A program made the translations under genes and the position numbers. Under the pieces are notes generated by a model. It made no database searches. It saw only the letters and a list, made by a program, of their open reading frames with translations, and was not told where the DNA came from. DNA of 64,000 nucleotides from Methanomicrobiaceae archaeon (GTDB taxonomy: Archaea; Halobacteriota; Methanomicrobia; Methanomicrobiales; Methanomicrobiaceae), in assembly GCA_016928355.1 (NCBI GenBank), contig JAFGKW010000006.1:1-64000 (forward strand), given 5' to 3'. Positions 1 through 9,734 of this stretch are shown here, piece after piece (positions within the stretch are counted from its first letter, which is position 1; every line of letters starts with the position of its first letter).

Positions 1-3
1 AGG

Positions 4-486
4 GTGGAAGAGGCTGAAAAGCTGAAGAGGCCTGATATGGCGTCCCTGAAGAAGGCGGTAGAAAAGTCAAAGAAGCCGCTGAAGAAGATCATACCGATAA
101 CTGTCATAACGATGATTATTTTCTGGCTGATGACCTTAATGCGCCTCCTGGATTACCTGAATATAATATTCGATCCTGTTTTGAACCTCATCGGCCTTCC
201 CGGCGAGGCATCGGCTGCACTCCTTGCCCAGTTCATGCACTTCTCCGCAGGCTACACCGTCGTCGGCTCGATGGTCGATACCGGTGTGCTCACATTCGGG
301 CAGGCGCTTGTAACCCTGATTCTCGGCAGCATGATCATAATCACGATGATATACCTGAAGTACTCGGTTCCGCTCTATCTCGCTCTCTTCGGGAAGGACG
401 GGATACGGGTTGCAGTGATTGCCTATGCGGCAAGCATGACTGCAAAAGTGATCTGTATCGGAATTGTGATGGCGGTCTTTTTTTAA
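4..486 (+). CDS. Nucleoside-recognition (GATE-type) domain membrane protein, possibly 5'-partial
   Basis: A 160-residue hydrophobic protein with about four membrane segments after a Lys-rich N-terminus. The pattern around GLPGEASAALLAQFMHFSAG resembles the nucleoside-recognition/GATE domain that methanogens often encode as two small adjacent genes. Reading is open to the first base and the first possible start is GTG at 4, so the protein may begin upstream of the window. The substrate is not deducible. The coding end runs into T7 followed by A7, which could act as a U-tract terminator. Confidence 0.6.
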   Translation: MEEAEKLKRPDMASLKKAVEKSKKPLKKIIPITVITMIIFWLMTLMRLLDYLNIIFDPVLNLIGLPGEASAALLAQFMHFSAGYTVVGSMVDTGVLTFGQALVTLILGSMIIITMIYLKYSVPLYLALFGKDGIRVAVIAYAASMTAKVICIGIVMAVFF

Positions 487-492
487 AAAAAG
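476..492 (+). terminator. T-tract at the gene end
   Basis: A run of seven T overlaps the stop codon of the first gene and is followed directly by seven A. Archaeal RNA polymerase can terminate on U-tracts, and on the opposite strand the A-run reads as T, so the site could serve both the first gene and the convergent pilin gene. Confidence 0.4.
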
Positions 493-529
493 GTGTTTGG
501 ATCTGGTTAAATTCTGATTTTGCGGGATT

Positions 530-1102
530 TCAGGGTGTAATGGTAACTTCTGTCTTTGCAATCGTTCTTCCCGAATCGTCGACAAGCTCAATCCAGAACG
601 TCTTTCCTATGTTGGCTGTACTGTCGAAGGCATAGGTGCTGGTCGCTCCGGGCTGAAGGAAATTTTTCGTATGGTATGGCGGTTCAATGTAATGCGTGTC
701 TCCGGGATTGAAGGATTTACTTCCTGTAAGTCCACCCTGCCTGAGCCATGCCGCCTCTCCAAGTTCACCGTCGCCGTCAAGATCCTTTGTGAGGTCAGTC
801 TTTACCCCGGTAATCGACGATTTATTGACTGTCCATACCATATGTTCGGCGTTTCCGAATGTTTTTGTCGGGTATACGAGCATACTTGTTGATATTGTGG
901 CAAGAGCATCTCCTCCAAGGTGATCTATATCAATTCCATACTGCTGGCTGTAGGTTGCTTTTATCTGGGCACTTCGCATGGTTTCTGTATTCCCCCCCAT
1001 TCCACCTGCAAATGCGCTGACAACAGCTGCGATGATAATAGTCACTACAAGCATCAGCATTACACCAACGACGGGTGATACTGCAGATTCATTGTTTTTC
1101 AT
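530..1102 (-). CDS. Archaeal type IV pilin (Pilin_N family), downstream copy
   Basis: A 190-residue protein with the archaeal pilin N-terminus: a short charged leader, then AVSPVVGVMLMLVVTIIIAA, a hydrophobic helix that forms the pilus core after prepilin-peptidase (PibD/EppA class) cleavage. The rest is a polar, Gly/Thr-rich extracellular domain with no recognisable fold. The start is supported by GGAGG about nine bases upstream, lying at the 3' end of the preceding pilin gene four bases away. It is almost certainly co-transcribed with that gene. The two share the N-terminal 30 residues but little beyond, as in minor/major pilin pairs. Confidence 0.85.
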   Translation of the reverse strand: MKNNESAVSPVVGVMLMLVVTIIIAAVVSAFAGGMGGNTETMRSAQIKATYSQQYGIDIDHLGGDALATISTSMLVYPTKTFGNAEHMVWTVNKSSITGVKTDLTKDLDGDGELGEAAWLRQGGLTGSKSFNPGDTHYIEPPYHTKNFLQPGATSTYAFDSTANIGKTFWIELVDDSGRTIAKTEVTITP

Positions 1103-1106
1103 GTCT

Positions 1107-1808
1107 TTATCCCTCCACCACTACGTCTTCGTCATAGATTACAGTTCCAGACGGAATGTGCGTCAGCTTTACCCTGACCTTGTCACCGGGCATGAGTTTG
1201 TACCATTCGTCGCCAAGTATAGCCATCATGGCATCGGTATCCTGGTTGGCGAGGTCAAAGTCGGTGCCTGCCGTATATTCGTATCTCGTGTCAGGGGAAA
1301 CACCATATCCTCCGTAGGCCTCATTCCAGCCGTATGCGCCATTGTGTGCCTTTGTACCTGTCATGAACGTGTAGTTACCATAGTACTGGTTGACATAGAA
1401 TCCACCACTGGATTTCCAGTCCCCGACTCCTGGCCCAAATCCGATGGGTGCGCAGTATAAATCCTTGGGTGTCCCTGATGCATTATCATATGCCACGTTT
1501 GGTGCGTCCATCGGGCCGGTAATGGTCATTCCGCCTGATGTTCCGTCCGAAGCTGTCCACGATGTCGTAAGTTTAAGGTCTCTTGTTTGAATGCCCTCGT
1601 CCGTTCCGAGGCATATCAGGTCAAAACTGCTTCCTCCCCAGCTTCCGTCATTGGATATGGCGGCCCTGAAACTCGCCGAAGGCGCCTTCTCCTGTGTCGA
1701 AGCCATGCTCCCGGCAAATGCGCTGACAACTGCCGCGATGATGATCGTCACTACAAGCATCAGCATAACGCCAACGACTGGCGAAACAGCTTCATTTTCT
1801 CTTTTCAT
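1107..1808 (-). CDS. Archaeal type IV pilin (Pilin_N family), upstream copy
   Basis: A 233-residue protein starting MKRENEAVSPVVGVMLMLVV, the same class III signal and hydrophobic helix as its neighbour at 530-1102. The mature domain is long, rich in Gly, Tyr, Trp and Asn, and ends in a beta-rich stretch; no catalytic motif is visible. GGAG about eight bases upstream supports the ATG. First gene of a two-gene operon read from an AT-rich promoter region. Likely an adhesion or surface pilin; no secretion ATPase or platform gene is in the window, so assembly genes must lie elsewhere. Confidence 0.85.
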   Translation of the reverse strand: MKRENEAVSPVVGVMLMLVVTIIIAAVVSAFAGSMASTQEKAPSASFRAAISNDGSWGGSSFDLICLGTDEGIQTRDLKLTTSWTASDGTSGGMTITGPMDAPNVAYDNASGTPKDLYCAPIGFGPGVGDWKSSGGFYVNQYYGNYTFMTGTKAHNGAYGWNEAYGGYGVSPDTRYEYTAGTDFDLANQDTDAMMAILGDEWYKLMPGDKVRVKLTHIPSGTVIYDEDVVVEG

Positions 1809-2037
1809 ACATCAATCTCCAAAATTACTTTTCGGGCTTTTTGTAATAAGCCGTAAGACAAAATTGAGAATTAATAAAATAAATCTTTTGTTATTTGTTA
1901 CTGAATAAACATTTTTATTAATTTTTTAAAACTTACTATGATAAATTAAAGATTAGTAATATTTATTTATTAATTTTAGAGAAATATGTATTTTATGTAA
2001 TACTTTTAAAAATATTTTTATGAACGAGAGGTAAAAT
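1809..2037. promoter_or_regulatory. AT-rich divergent promoter region (pilins / metal ABC importer)
   Basis: 229 bases of very AT-rich DNA between divergent operons. It holds several TATA-like stretches, a small inverted repeat GTATT-N6-AATAC near 1988-2003, and GAGAGGT a few bases before the ATG at 2038. It probably holds both promoters; I cannot assign transcription starts. Confidence 0.5.
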
Positions 2038-3600
2038 ATGATTATGAATCTGCGCCGCATGCCGGTAATGGCACTATTGCTGGTTTTCCTGATAGTTTTT
2101 CCAGTTTCAGGTGCATTTCAGAACGGAATGCCTGTTCATACTGTATATCCTTCCGGGGATGGGAATGTATATGAATACAAAATTGTTGTGAGCAACGCCG
2201 GCCAGATAGCAGGTTATTTTATCGAGACCTTTCCTTCCGGTATAAAGCTGATATCATCATCTCTTCCTCCGGAGAGCATCAGGGCGGAAGAGAATAATGT
2301 ATATATCGCACTTGCCGGCGGGGATTCATTTGACTTTACAATAAGAACGAATGAGAATCTGGAGGATGATGTAACTGTAGAATGGAAAGACCTGGTCGGC
2401 GATGAATCCGGCATTTTCTATTATTCTCCCGGAAAATCCGTAATCCCTTCCGGAACACTCCCTCTTGACAGCAACAACAATGGTATTATTGAATATTCCG
2501 AGCTTTCCTTTGGGATTATCACATCACTTGATAGAGATAAAGGCGCACCGTCTGAAAGGGATCTCAGGGACGCTGCATGGATCTGGTACTACCATGACGG
2601 GAGGCCATGGACGGTCACCGACTCCACGGGAGAAGAGACCATCATGTACAGGCCGATACGCAATGCCGTCGTATTGAATGCAGATATCCTCGAGACCATG
2701 AGGTCGCTTGGAGTATCTCCGGATATGATATCCGGTGTCCCGGATAGTGTTATTGAGGACCCCGGTTTCTTCCCCGAATACAATGATAAAGCGAATATCG
2801 GAAGTGTCTGGGAGACGGACTACGAGAAGATAATCTCGCTCTCACCTGATGCCGTCTTCCTGTATGCAGGTTTCATGAGCACAAAATGCGATGAAATCCA
2901 GGCACGGCTTCAGGAATCCGATCCGTCCATACGGGTATTCAGGTTTGACTGCTACGATCCGGAGAATTATGCTGTGGAGACTTCCCTGCTTGCGGATCTT
3001 CTCGACCGGAGAGAGAGAGGAGATGAGTTTCTCTCTTTCTATGAAGAGAGCATGAAACTCGTCAGAGAGAGAACTTCCGGAATTGCAGCTCAGGATAAAA
3101 CCAGCATATATTTTGAGAGCTGGGATGAATTCAAGTCCTGCGCAAACGGTTCCGGCTATAATGAAAAAATCAAAATTGCCGGTGGAAAGAACGTTTTCGA
3201 AGCCGCAACACCAGCATATCCACTTGTTGATCCCGAGTCGGTCTTCTCTGCCAGCCCGGAGGTCATAGTCAAGTTGATTGGTGCAGGCTCGTATAAGTTC
3301 GGGGGTTATGCCGGCGATGGAGCTGAACAGTCAAAGGCCCTCTACGATCTCCTTGAATCAAGGACGGGATGGCAGGATATCGATGCCGTAAAGAACGGGC
3401 GCCTGCATATCATGCACAACGATATCTTCGGCGGACCCGGCCACTTTATCGGGATAATGTACATAACAAAATGGCTATATCCTGGCGAATTTTCGGACAT
3501 GGAGCCCGAAGAGGTTCACAGGGAGTACCTTGAGGTATACCAGGGGCTTGAATTTGAGGACTTTTCAGGCTCGGTCTTCGTGTATCCGGGGATGGCGTAA
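2038..3600 (+). CDS. ABC transporter substrate-binding protein (TroA/BtuF-like fold) for a metal or metal complex
   Basis: A 520-residue exported protein. Residues 1-26 form a signal peptide. Residues about 30-135 form a beta-rich domain not usual for this family. Residues 144-155 (DSNNNGIIEYSE) look like an EF-hand/dockerin-type calcium loop. Residues about 200-500 form the two-lobed binding domain, with a typical EKIISLSPDAVFLY stretch. About 150 residues longer than ordinary BtuF/FhuD proteins because of the N-terminal extension. GAGAGGT upstream supports the start. Followed four bases later by the permease. Ligand not deducible; the CobN-like gene in the same operon points to a metal-tetrapyrrole, cobalt or iron complex. 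Confidence 0.85.
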   Translation: MIMNLRRMPVMALLLVFLIVFPVSGAFQNGMPVHTVYPSGDGNVYEYKIVVSNAGQIAGYFIETFPSGIKLISSSLPPESIRAEENNVYIALAGGDSFDFTIRTNENLEDDVTVEWKDLVGDESGIFYYSPGKSVIPSGTLPLDSNNNGIIEYSELSFGIITSLDRDKGAPSERDLRDAAWIWYYHDGRPWTVTDSTGEETIMYRPIRNAVVLNADILETMRSLGVSPDMISGVPDSVIEDPGFFPEYNDKANIGSVWETDYEKIISLSPDAVFLYAGFMSTKCDEIQARLQESDPSIRVFRFDCYDPENYAVETSLLADLLDRRERGDEFLSFYEESMKLVRERTSGIAAQDKTSIYFESWDEFKSCANGSGYNEKIKIAGGKNVFEAATPAYPLVDPESVFSASPEVIVKLIGAGSYKFGGYAGDGAEQSKALYDLLESRTGWQDIDAVKNGRLHIMHNDIFGGPGHFIGIMYITKWLYPGEFSDMEPEEVHREYLEVYQGLEFEDFSGSVFVYPGMA

Positions 3601-3603
3601 ATA

Positions 3604-4686
3604 ATGGCATCGGGACTGGAGAGTTTCAGGGCCGAATATGAGCTTGTAAGGAAAAAGAAACTCTTTTTCCTGCTGGGAATTATCATAATTATCGTTTTGC
3701 TAACTGGCTGGGGGGTTACTGTCGGCACCTCGGAGATATCTGTTTTCGAATCATACAGGGCGATAATTGACGGTTTTTATGGCAGGCTTGCTTCATTCTT
3801 ATCCGGTGAGGATTACTCCTCAACCGGCCAGGCAGATATAATCCTCTGGGATTTCAGGCTCCATCGCATACTCTTTGCGATTGCCGCCGGTTTCGGCCTT
3901 GCTGTTTCAGGAGTGGTAATGCAGGGAATACTGAGAAACCCGCTCGCAAGCCCTTTTACGCTGGGTATTGCCTCGGCTGCATCATGCGGTGCGTCGGTTG
4001 CAATAGTCCTCGGGGCAGGTGTTGTTGCAATAACAGGCAGCCTGCTTATAATATCGAACGCCTTCATCTTCGCGATGGCCGCCTCCTTTGCGATATACGG
4101 GATGGCAAGAAGGAAGGGGATGCAGTCATCCTCGATGATTCTCGCCGGAATTGCTGTTATGTATCTCTTCTCGGCTGTAACATCGCTTCTCCAGTACTTT
4201 GGCACGACCGACCAGGCAGCAGAGGTTGTCTACTGGATGTTCGGCTCTCTCAGCAGGACGACATGGACGGAGCTTGGCATAGTAACGCTTGTACTGATTG
4301 CTGTCGTCCCGTGGCTGATCTGGAAATCGTGGGATCTAAACGCCCTTTCAGAAGGGGACGAGATCGCAAAGAGTCTTGGAATTCCTGTTGAGAGGAGGAT
4401 GACGGTATTCATGATCGTATCATCGCTTCTCACAGCAGCAATAATCGCATTTACAGGAACCATCGGATTCATCGGGCTTGTCGGGCCGCATATTGCAAGA
4501 ATGGCAACCGGAAGCGATCACAGGATACTTATCATCGCATCCGGTTTGATCGGAGCCGCTATTCTTCTTATGGCGGACATTACAGGCAGGGTGCTTCTGT
4601 ATCCCTCTACCATACCTGTCGGAATAATGACTGCATTCATCGGCGTCCCGTTCTTTCTCTACCTGTTCATGAAGAGGAGTGACTAA
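3604..4686 (+). CDS. FecCD/BtuC-family ABC permease
   Basis: A 360-residue integral membrane protein with about ten hydrophobic segments and the FecCD hallmarks: an early GVVMQGILRNPLASPFTLGI motif and a late GFIGLVGPHIAR coupling motif. It forms the homodimeric channel of an importer for iron-siderophore, cobalamin or related complexes. It lies four bases after the binding protein and its stop precedes the ATPase start by one base, so the three are translationally coupled. Confidence 0.93.
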   Translation: MASGLESFRAEYELVRKKKLFFLLGIIIIIVLLTGWGVTVGTSEISVFESYRAIIDGFYGRLASFLSGEDYSSTGQADIILWDFRLHRILFAIAAGFGLAVSGVVMQGILRNPLASPFTLGIASAASCGASVAIVLGAGVVAITGSLLIISNAFIFAMAASFAIYGMARRKGMQSSSMILAGIAVMYLFSAVTSLLQYFGTTDQAAEVVYWMFGSLSRTTWTELGIVTLVLIAVVPWLIWKSWDLNALSEGDEIAKSLGIPVERRMTVFMIVSSLLTAAIIAFTGTIGFIGLVGPHIARMATGSDHRILIIASGLIGAAILLMADITGRVLLYPSTIPVGIMTAFIGVPFFLYLFMKRSD

Positions 4687-4687
4687 A

Positions 4688-5470
4688 ATGACCGCAGCAG
4701 TAAAGGTAAGGGATCTCTCTTTTTCATACAGCACCGTCCCGGTGTTTTCAGGTGTCAGTTTCGAGACGGGGGAGGGACGTGTCACCGGAATAGCCGGCCC
4801 CAACGGCTCGGGAAAGACTACCCTTATAAAGTGTATAAACGGCATCCTGACTCCCCGGGGAGATGTATCGATCTTTGGTACAGGTGTCCGGGAGATGGAC
4901 ATGACAGATATCGCGAAGGTGGTTGCATATGTCCCACAGGTGATATCGGGCGGGTCGGGTGCAAGTGTATTCGACACCGTCCTGATGGGAAGAAAGCCGC
5001 ATATCGGCTGGCGGGTCAGGGAGGAAGATCACGAGAAGGCATACGCTGCTATGGAGTTGGTCGGTGTGGACAAATTTGCGTTTCGGGGGTTAAACGAGCT
5101 GTCAGGTGGAGAGAGGCAGAGAGTCATGATTGCAAGGGCGATTGCACAGGAGACGCCTATAATGCTTATGGACGAGCCGACAAGCAGCCTCGATGTCCGC
5201 CACCAGATGAATGTTATGGAGATCGTCAGGGATCTCTCGGATAGAAGGAATGCTTCGGTCATAATCTCGGTTCATGACTTAAATCTCGCCTCAAGGTACT
5301 GCGATGATATACTCATCATGAACGATGGTAATGTCTGCGGATTCGGACCCCCGTCATCCCTCCTGAATGAATCGATGATGAGGTCGGTTTACGGGATTGA
5401 GGCACATATCAGCAATGAACTTGAACACCCCTATATCGTTCCGCTCAGGGCGGTTGGGGAAGAGGATTAA
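4688..5470 (+). CDS. FecE/BtuD-like ABC transporter ATP-binding protein
   Basis: About 260 residues with every ABC element: Walker A GPNGSGKTT, signature LSGGERQRV, Walker B IMLMDEPTSSLD and the switch histidine in VHDLN. Powers the adjacent FecCD-type permease. A GTG at 4679 is in frame, but AGGAGTGA at 4675-4682 sits about five bases before the ATG at 4688, which is the better start. Sixteen bases separate its stop from the CobN-like gene, so the latter belongs to the same operon. Confidence 0.93.
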   Translation: MTAAVKVRDLSFSYSTVPVFSGVSFETGEGRVTGIAGPNGSGKTTLIKCINGILTPRGDVSIFGTGVREMDMTDIAKVVAYVPQVISGGSGASVFDTVLMGRKPHIGWRVREEDHEKAYAAMELVGVDKFAFRGLNELSGGERQRVMIARAIAQETPIMLMDEPTSSLDVRHQMNVMEIVRDLSDRRNASVIISVHDLNLASRYCDDILIMNDGNVCGFGPPSSLLNESMMRSVYGIEAHISNELEHPYIVPLRAVGEED

Positions 5471-5485
5471 ACGGAGAATAATTAA

Positions 5486-8400
5486 ATGGTCAGGATATCA
5501 GTGGTTGCATGGGGGAGCGAGATATCGCTTATCTCAAAGGCAGCCGAATTTCACGGGTTCAAGGCCGGATTTACACAGGCGGCCGAACTCAGGGATAGCA
5601 GCGAAAAAGTAACCGAATGCATCGATTCATTCTCCGGTGCGGATTTGATTCTTCTTCACCCGTCGCATGATCCCTACTGGGATGACCTTATCGCAGGAAT
5701 TCCTGAAGGAACACCGGTGATCTGCTATGGATATTCCGATGCATTCATGTCGGTCTCAAATGTCCCGATGAGAATCTCATCGGCTGTAAGCACTTACTTC
5801 CTCTATGGCGGGGAGGAGAATATTCGCAACATGCTCGCCTTCTGCGCAGCGGAGGTTCTCGGCCTAGATTATGCCTATGAACCACCGGTAGAGGTCGCCT
5901 GGGAAGGGGTATACCACCCGGACTCGGAATGCTATTTCGAAACTCCGGAGGATTATTTCTCCTGGAAAAAGAGGAGTCATACCAACCTTGTCGGGATAAT
6001 TTTTACGCGAACACAGTGGGTCTGCGGCGATCTTTTTGTTGCGGATGCACTTATCAGGCGAATAGAGAAGTTTGCCGATGTAATCCCCGTATTCTGTCTT
6101 GGTGCATCGGACAAGGATATCGGCTCCCTTTCGGGTAAGGAGATTATAAAGAAGTTTTTCAGTGAGATACCCGATGCGATAATCGATGTCCGCTCATTTA
6201 TTCACGGGAGCGAGAGGGAAATGTTCACCCGGGCGCTGAAGGCACAGAATGTCCCGGTATTTCACCCGCTGACCCTCTATCATAAAACCGAGGATGAATG
6301 GCGGCTTTCTGTATCCGGTATGGACGGCTCAGAGCTCGGGTGGACAGTAGCCCTGCCGGAGTTCCAGGGAATGCTTGAGATGATCCCCCTTGGGTTTGAG
6401 GATCGCAGCCTCCCGGGGAGATCGGATATATTCTGCCATACGTGTTCTGCTGAGAGGCTGGATAAGATTGCACGACGTATTGAACGCTGGATAAGGCTCA
6501 GGAGGAAGGGACCTTCAGAAAGGAAGATAGCGTTTATCCTCCACAACAAGCCCTGCTCATCGGTCGAAGGCGGCGTCGGATCGGGTGCCCATCTTGACAC
6601 CCTCGAGAGCGTTGCAAGGGTGCTCGCAGCACTAAAAGATGAGGGATATGATATTACACCACCGGCATCGGGAGAAGAGCTTATCGGGACTATAATGGAG
6701 AGAAAAGCCGTATCCGAGTTCAGGTGGACTTCGATAGAGGAGATCGTTGATAAGGGAGGCGCCCTTGCACGGGTCACCCCAGGGGAGTATAATGAATGGT
6801 TTTCGACACTCCCGGAAAAGGCACGTATCAAGGTCTGCGGATCATGGGGAAACCCGCCTGGAGAGGAGATAGACGGTGTCCCGCCTGCAATGATCTGGGA
6901 CGGAAAGATCGTTGTAACCGGCGTGGAATACGGGAACGCGGTCGTATGTGTCCAGCCAAAGAGAGGTTGTGCCGGTTCGAGGTGCGACGGGAAGGTCTGC
7001 AGGATACTTCATGATCCGGATACTCCTCCCACACACCAGTATCTTGCAACCTATCATTATCTCGATTCGGTATTCGGGGCGGACGCAATCGTTCATGTCG
7101 GAACCCATGGGAATCTCGAGTTTCTGCCCGGAAAAAGCGCCGCACTCTCGGGTGCCTGCTTCCCTGACATCGCGATAGGGGATATGCCGCATTTCTATAT
7201 CTATAATTCCGACAACCCCCCCGAGGGAACGACGGCCAAGAGGCGGGCCTATGCTACGATAATCGATCATATGCAGGCAGTAATGACTGAAAGCGGGCTT
7301 TACGGGGATCTGAAAGACCTTGAGGACCAGATAGCTGAGTACAGGAAGACAAAGGGTACGGACAGGGCACGGGCTCACGCACTGACACACACCATCCCCG
7401 AACTCCTCGAGTCGACAGGGCTTTCAGGGGCCGCCGGGATGGCCGGCATTGATCATCACGATGAGGATGCATTCGACAGGGTGATCGAAAATGCCCACAG
7501 GCTGATAACCGAAATCTACGAGACGAGAATTCCCGACGGGATGCATATCTTTGGTGAGGTTCCCGGTGGCAACCGCAGGGTTGAGATGATACACTCTATC
7601 ATGAGGTACGACGGGGAGATCGAGGGTCTGTATGAGGACTTATGCGGGGACAGCGAAGATGAAGGAACAGATCGTCTGAGAAACTCCGATTCGTTTGCAA
7701 AGGAGTTCATCGGTATATCCATTGAGGAGGGGAATCCCTCTTCTCTGTTTCCGGATGACTCTGCGGTAGCGGAAGGATTGCGGCGAATTGAGGCCGCCGC
7801 CGAATCGGCCAGGGACATCAACCAGCGTATAGAGGACTCAAAGGAGATCGAAGCGCTCCTGAACGGCTTTTCAGGAGGATATATTGAACCGGGCCCCTCC
7901 GGGCTTGTTACACGCGGCAACCCTGAGATACTCCCGACAGGAAGAAATTTCTATTCGCTCGATCCCGGCAGGGTTCCGACGAAGGCCGCCTGGAGGATAG
8001 GGAGCCGCCTGGCAGAGGAGGTTCTCCGTAAATACGTTGAGGAGAATGGAGATATACCTGAGAACATCGCTTTCTACTGGCTATCATCCGATATTATGTG
8101 GGCCGACGGGGAAGTCCTCTCCCAGATGTTCGCCCTGATTGGCGTGAAACCCGTCTGGAAGGCAGGGAGGGTCAAATCGTTTGATATAATCCCGCCCGGG
8201 GATCTCGGGAGGCCCAGGATTGATATCACCATCCGCCTGAGCGGTATCCTGAGAGACAACTTCTACAACTGCGTCGAACTGATAGATGAGGCTCTTGAGG
8301 CCGTATCAGCGCTCGATGAAGACCCGGAGATGAATTTTGTCAGGAAGCACAGCATTGAAAACGGGAGTACTGAGCGGATATTCGGTGCAAGGCCGGGGAC

Positions 8401-9178
8401 ATATGGAAATGGCGTGAACCTTGCCCTCTATGCTTCGGCATGGGAGAAGGAGGAGGACCTTGCAGACGTATACGTCGAATGGAACAGCTACTCATATGGT
8501 AAGGGGCGTTTCGGGGAGCAGGCGAAGGAGAATCTGAAATCACAGCTCTCAAAGGTAGATCTCACATTCAACGCGACTATGACAGATGAGTATGACCTTC
8601 TCGGCTGCTGCTGTTATTTCGGCTCCCATGGGGGACTCACGGTTGCGGCAAGGACGCTCTCGCAGAAGGATGTCCCTGTATATTATGGAGATACAAGAGG
8701 GAAGGACTCTGTTTCTGTCAGGACCCTTGCTGATGAGATCAGGAGGGTCGTGCAGACAAAACTTCTCAACCCGAAGTGGATCGAGGGGATGAAGCGTCAT
8801 GGTTATAAAGGTGCATCAGACATCTCCAAGAGGGTCACCCACGTCTACGGGTGGGAAGCGACGACTGGGGAGGTCGACGATCGCATATTCGATGATATTG
8901 CGAAGACTTTCATTCTGGACGATGAGATGAGGGAGTTCTTCAGCGAGAAGAATCCGTGGGCCCTTGAGGAGATGGGCAGGAGGCTTCTTGAGGCGAATGC
9001 CAGGGGGCTCTGGAATACCGACGACTCTCTTCTTGAGGACTTAAAGAACGCCTATCTTGAGATCGAGGGCGATATCGAGGATACCATCTCCGGGACATCG
9101 GGGAATATCCAGGGCGGTTCGGTTGATGTCTATAAATTATCAGAACTTGCAAAAGAGGGGCATAATGCAAGGAGGTGA
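5486..9178 (+). CDS. cobN: CobN-like cobaltochelatase / Mg-chelatase H family protein
   Basis: 1230 residues, the normal length of CobN/ChlH large chelatase subunits, with family motifs including HVGTHGNLEFLPGK, GGNRRVEMIHSI and NFYNCVELIDEALEA. In aerobic cobalamin synthesis CobN works with the CobS/CobT ATPase to insert cobalt into a corrin; methanogens use early-cobalt insertion instead, so the substrate of CobN homologs here is unclear. It is the last gene of an operon with a FecCD-type importer, a link suggesting handling of an imported metal-tetrapyrrole or metal loading. No small AAA subunit (CobS, ChlI/D) is encoded nearby. Family assignment is secure; exact reaction is not. Confidence 0.85.
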   Translation: MVRISVVAWGSEISLISKAAEFHGFKAGFTQAAELRDSSEKVTECIDSFSGADLILLHPSHDPYWDDLIAGIPEGTPVICYGYSDAFMSVSNVPMRISSAVSTYFLYGGEENIRNMLAFCAAEVLGLDYAYEPPVEVAWEGVYHPDSECYFETPEDYFSWKKRSHTNLVGIIFTRTQWVCGDLFVADALIRRIEKFADVIPVFCLGASDKDIGSLSGKEIIKKFFSEIPDAIIDVRSFIHGSEREMFTRALKAQNVPVFHPLTLYHKTEDEWRLSVSGMDGSELGWTVALPEFQGMLEMIPLGFEDRSLPGRSDIFCHTCSAERLDKIARRIERWIRLRRKGPSERKIAFILHNKPCSSVEGGVGSGAHLDTLESVARVLAALKDEGYDITPPASGEELIGTIMERKAVSEFRWTSIEEIVDKGGALARVTPGEYNEWFSTLPEKARIKVCGSWGNPPGEEIDGVPPAMIWDGKIVVTGVEYGNAVVCVQPKRGCAGSRCDGKVCRILHDPDTPPTHQYLATYHYLDSVFGADAIVHVGTHGNLEFLPGKSAALSGACFPDIAIGDMPHFYIYNSDNPPEGTTAKRRAYATIIDHMQAVMTESGLYGDLKDLEDQIAEYRKTKGTDRARAHALTHTIPELLESTGLSGAAGMAGIDHHDEDAFDRVIENAHRLITEIYETRIPDGMHIFGEVPGGNRRVEMIHSIMRYDGEIEGLYEDLCGDSEDEGTDRLRNSDSFAKEFIGISIEEGNPSSLFPDDSAVAEGLRRIEAAAESARDINQRIEDSKEIEALLNGFSGGYIEPGPSGLVTRGNPEILPTGRNFYSLDPGRVPTKAAWRIGSRLAEEVLRKYVEENGDIPENIAFYWLSSDIMWADGEVLSQMFALIGVKPVWKAGRVKSFDIIPPGDLGRPRIDITIRLSGILRDNFYNCVELIDEALEAVSALDEDPEMNFVRKHSIENGSTERIFGARPGTYGNGVNLALYASAWEKEEDLADVYVEWNSYSYGKGRFGEQAKENLKSQLSKVDLTFNATMTDEYDLLGCCCYFGSHGGLTVAARTLSQKDVPVYYGDTRGKDSVSVRTLADEIRRVVQTKLLNPKWIEGMKRHGYKGASDISKRVTHVYGWEATTGEVDDRIFDDIAKTFILDDEMREFFSEKNPWALEEMGRRLLEANARGLWNTDDSLLEDLKNAYLEIEGDIEDTISGTSGNIQGGSVDVYKLSELAKEGHNARR

Positions 9179-9211
9179 TCGCCTCCTTGCGGTAACCGGG
9201 TTATCAACTGT

Positions 9212-9625
9212 TCACTCAATTTTTATCAGCCAGAAATCGTTTTTCTGCCTGTAAGTCCCTTCGGATTTAAGCTCCCCGCAGAGAACTGCCGTTTCATCGT
9301 TTGAAAGCCTCGAGACATCGACCGCCGGGCGGGAGGACCGGTCGTCTTCTACCATCATATTGTACCAGACTGTAATCGTCTCTCCTCCGGACGTCAGGTG
9401 GAAGCAGGTGCAGTCGAGCATGCCAAGATCGCTGACAGTCCCTTTCACGTATACCGGGGTGTCGTACTCCGGATTTGCAAGAAGTTCACCGACGGTGGCG
9501 CCTTCGGCATGGGGGAATTCATCACCGGAGGATGTGCAGCCCGGTACAAGGAGCATTAAAGCCAGGATCAGAATGCAGGCAGCTCTTTTTGCCATATGCG
9601 GGAGGGAATTGTTGAAATATTTCAT
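9212..9625 (-). CDS. Small lipoprotein, possible OB-fold
   Basis: 137 residues with an N-terminal hydrophobic stretch ending in the lipobox LVPGC, so anchored by a lipid outside the membrane. The mature part contains a VYVKGTVSDLG stretch, a CTCF motif and alternating beta-strands, resembling secreted OB-fold proteins. A second in-frame ATG eleven codons in (9595) gives a more typical signal peptide (MAKRAACILILALMLL); neither start has a clear Shine-Dalgarno. Convergent with the cobN operon. No specific function recognised. Confidence 0.65.
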   Translation of the reverse strand: MKYFNNSLPHMAKRAACILILALMLLVPGCTSSGDEFPHAEGATVGELLANPEYDTPVYVKGTVSDLGMLDCTCFHLTSGGETITVWYNMMVEDDRSSRPAVDVSRLSNDETAVLCGELKSEGTYRQKNDFWLIKIE

Positions 9626-9734
9626 AAAAACGTTGTTTGGCTCCCATTGCTATTATATCAGGCACATGTTTTTGGATACTTTTGGTAGTAATCCCGGAGA
9701 ATAAATATAAAAACAGCGGGAATGATTTTATTTT

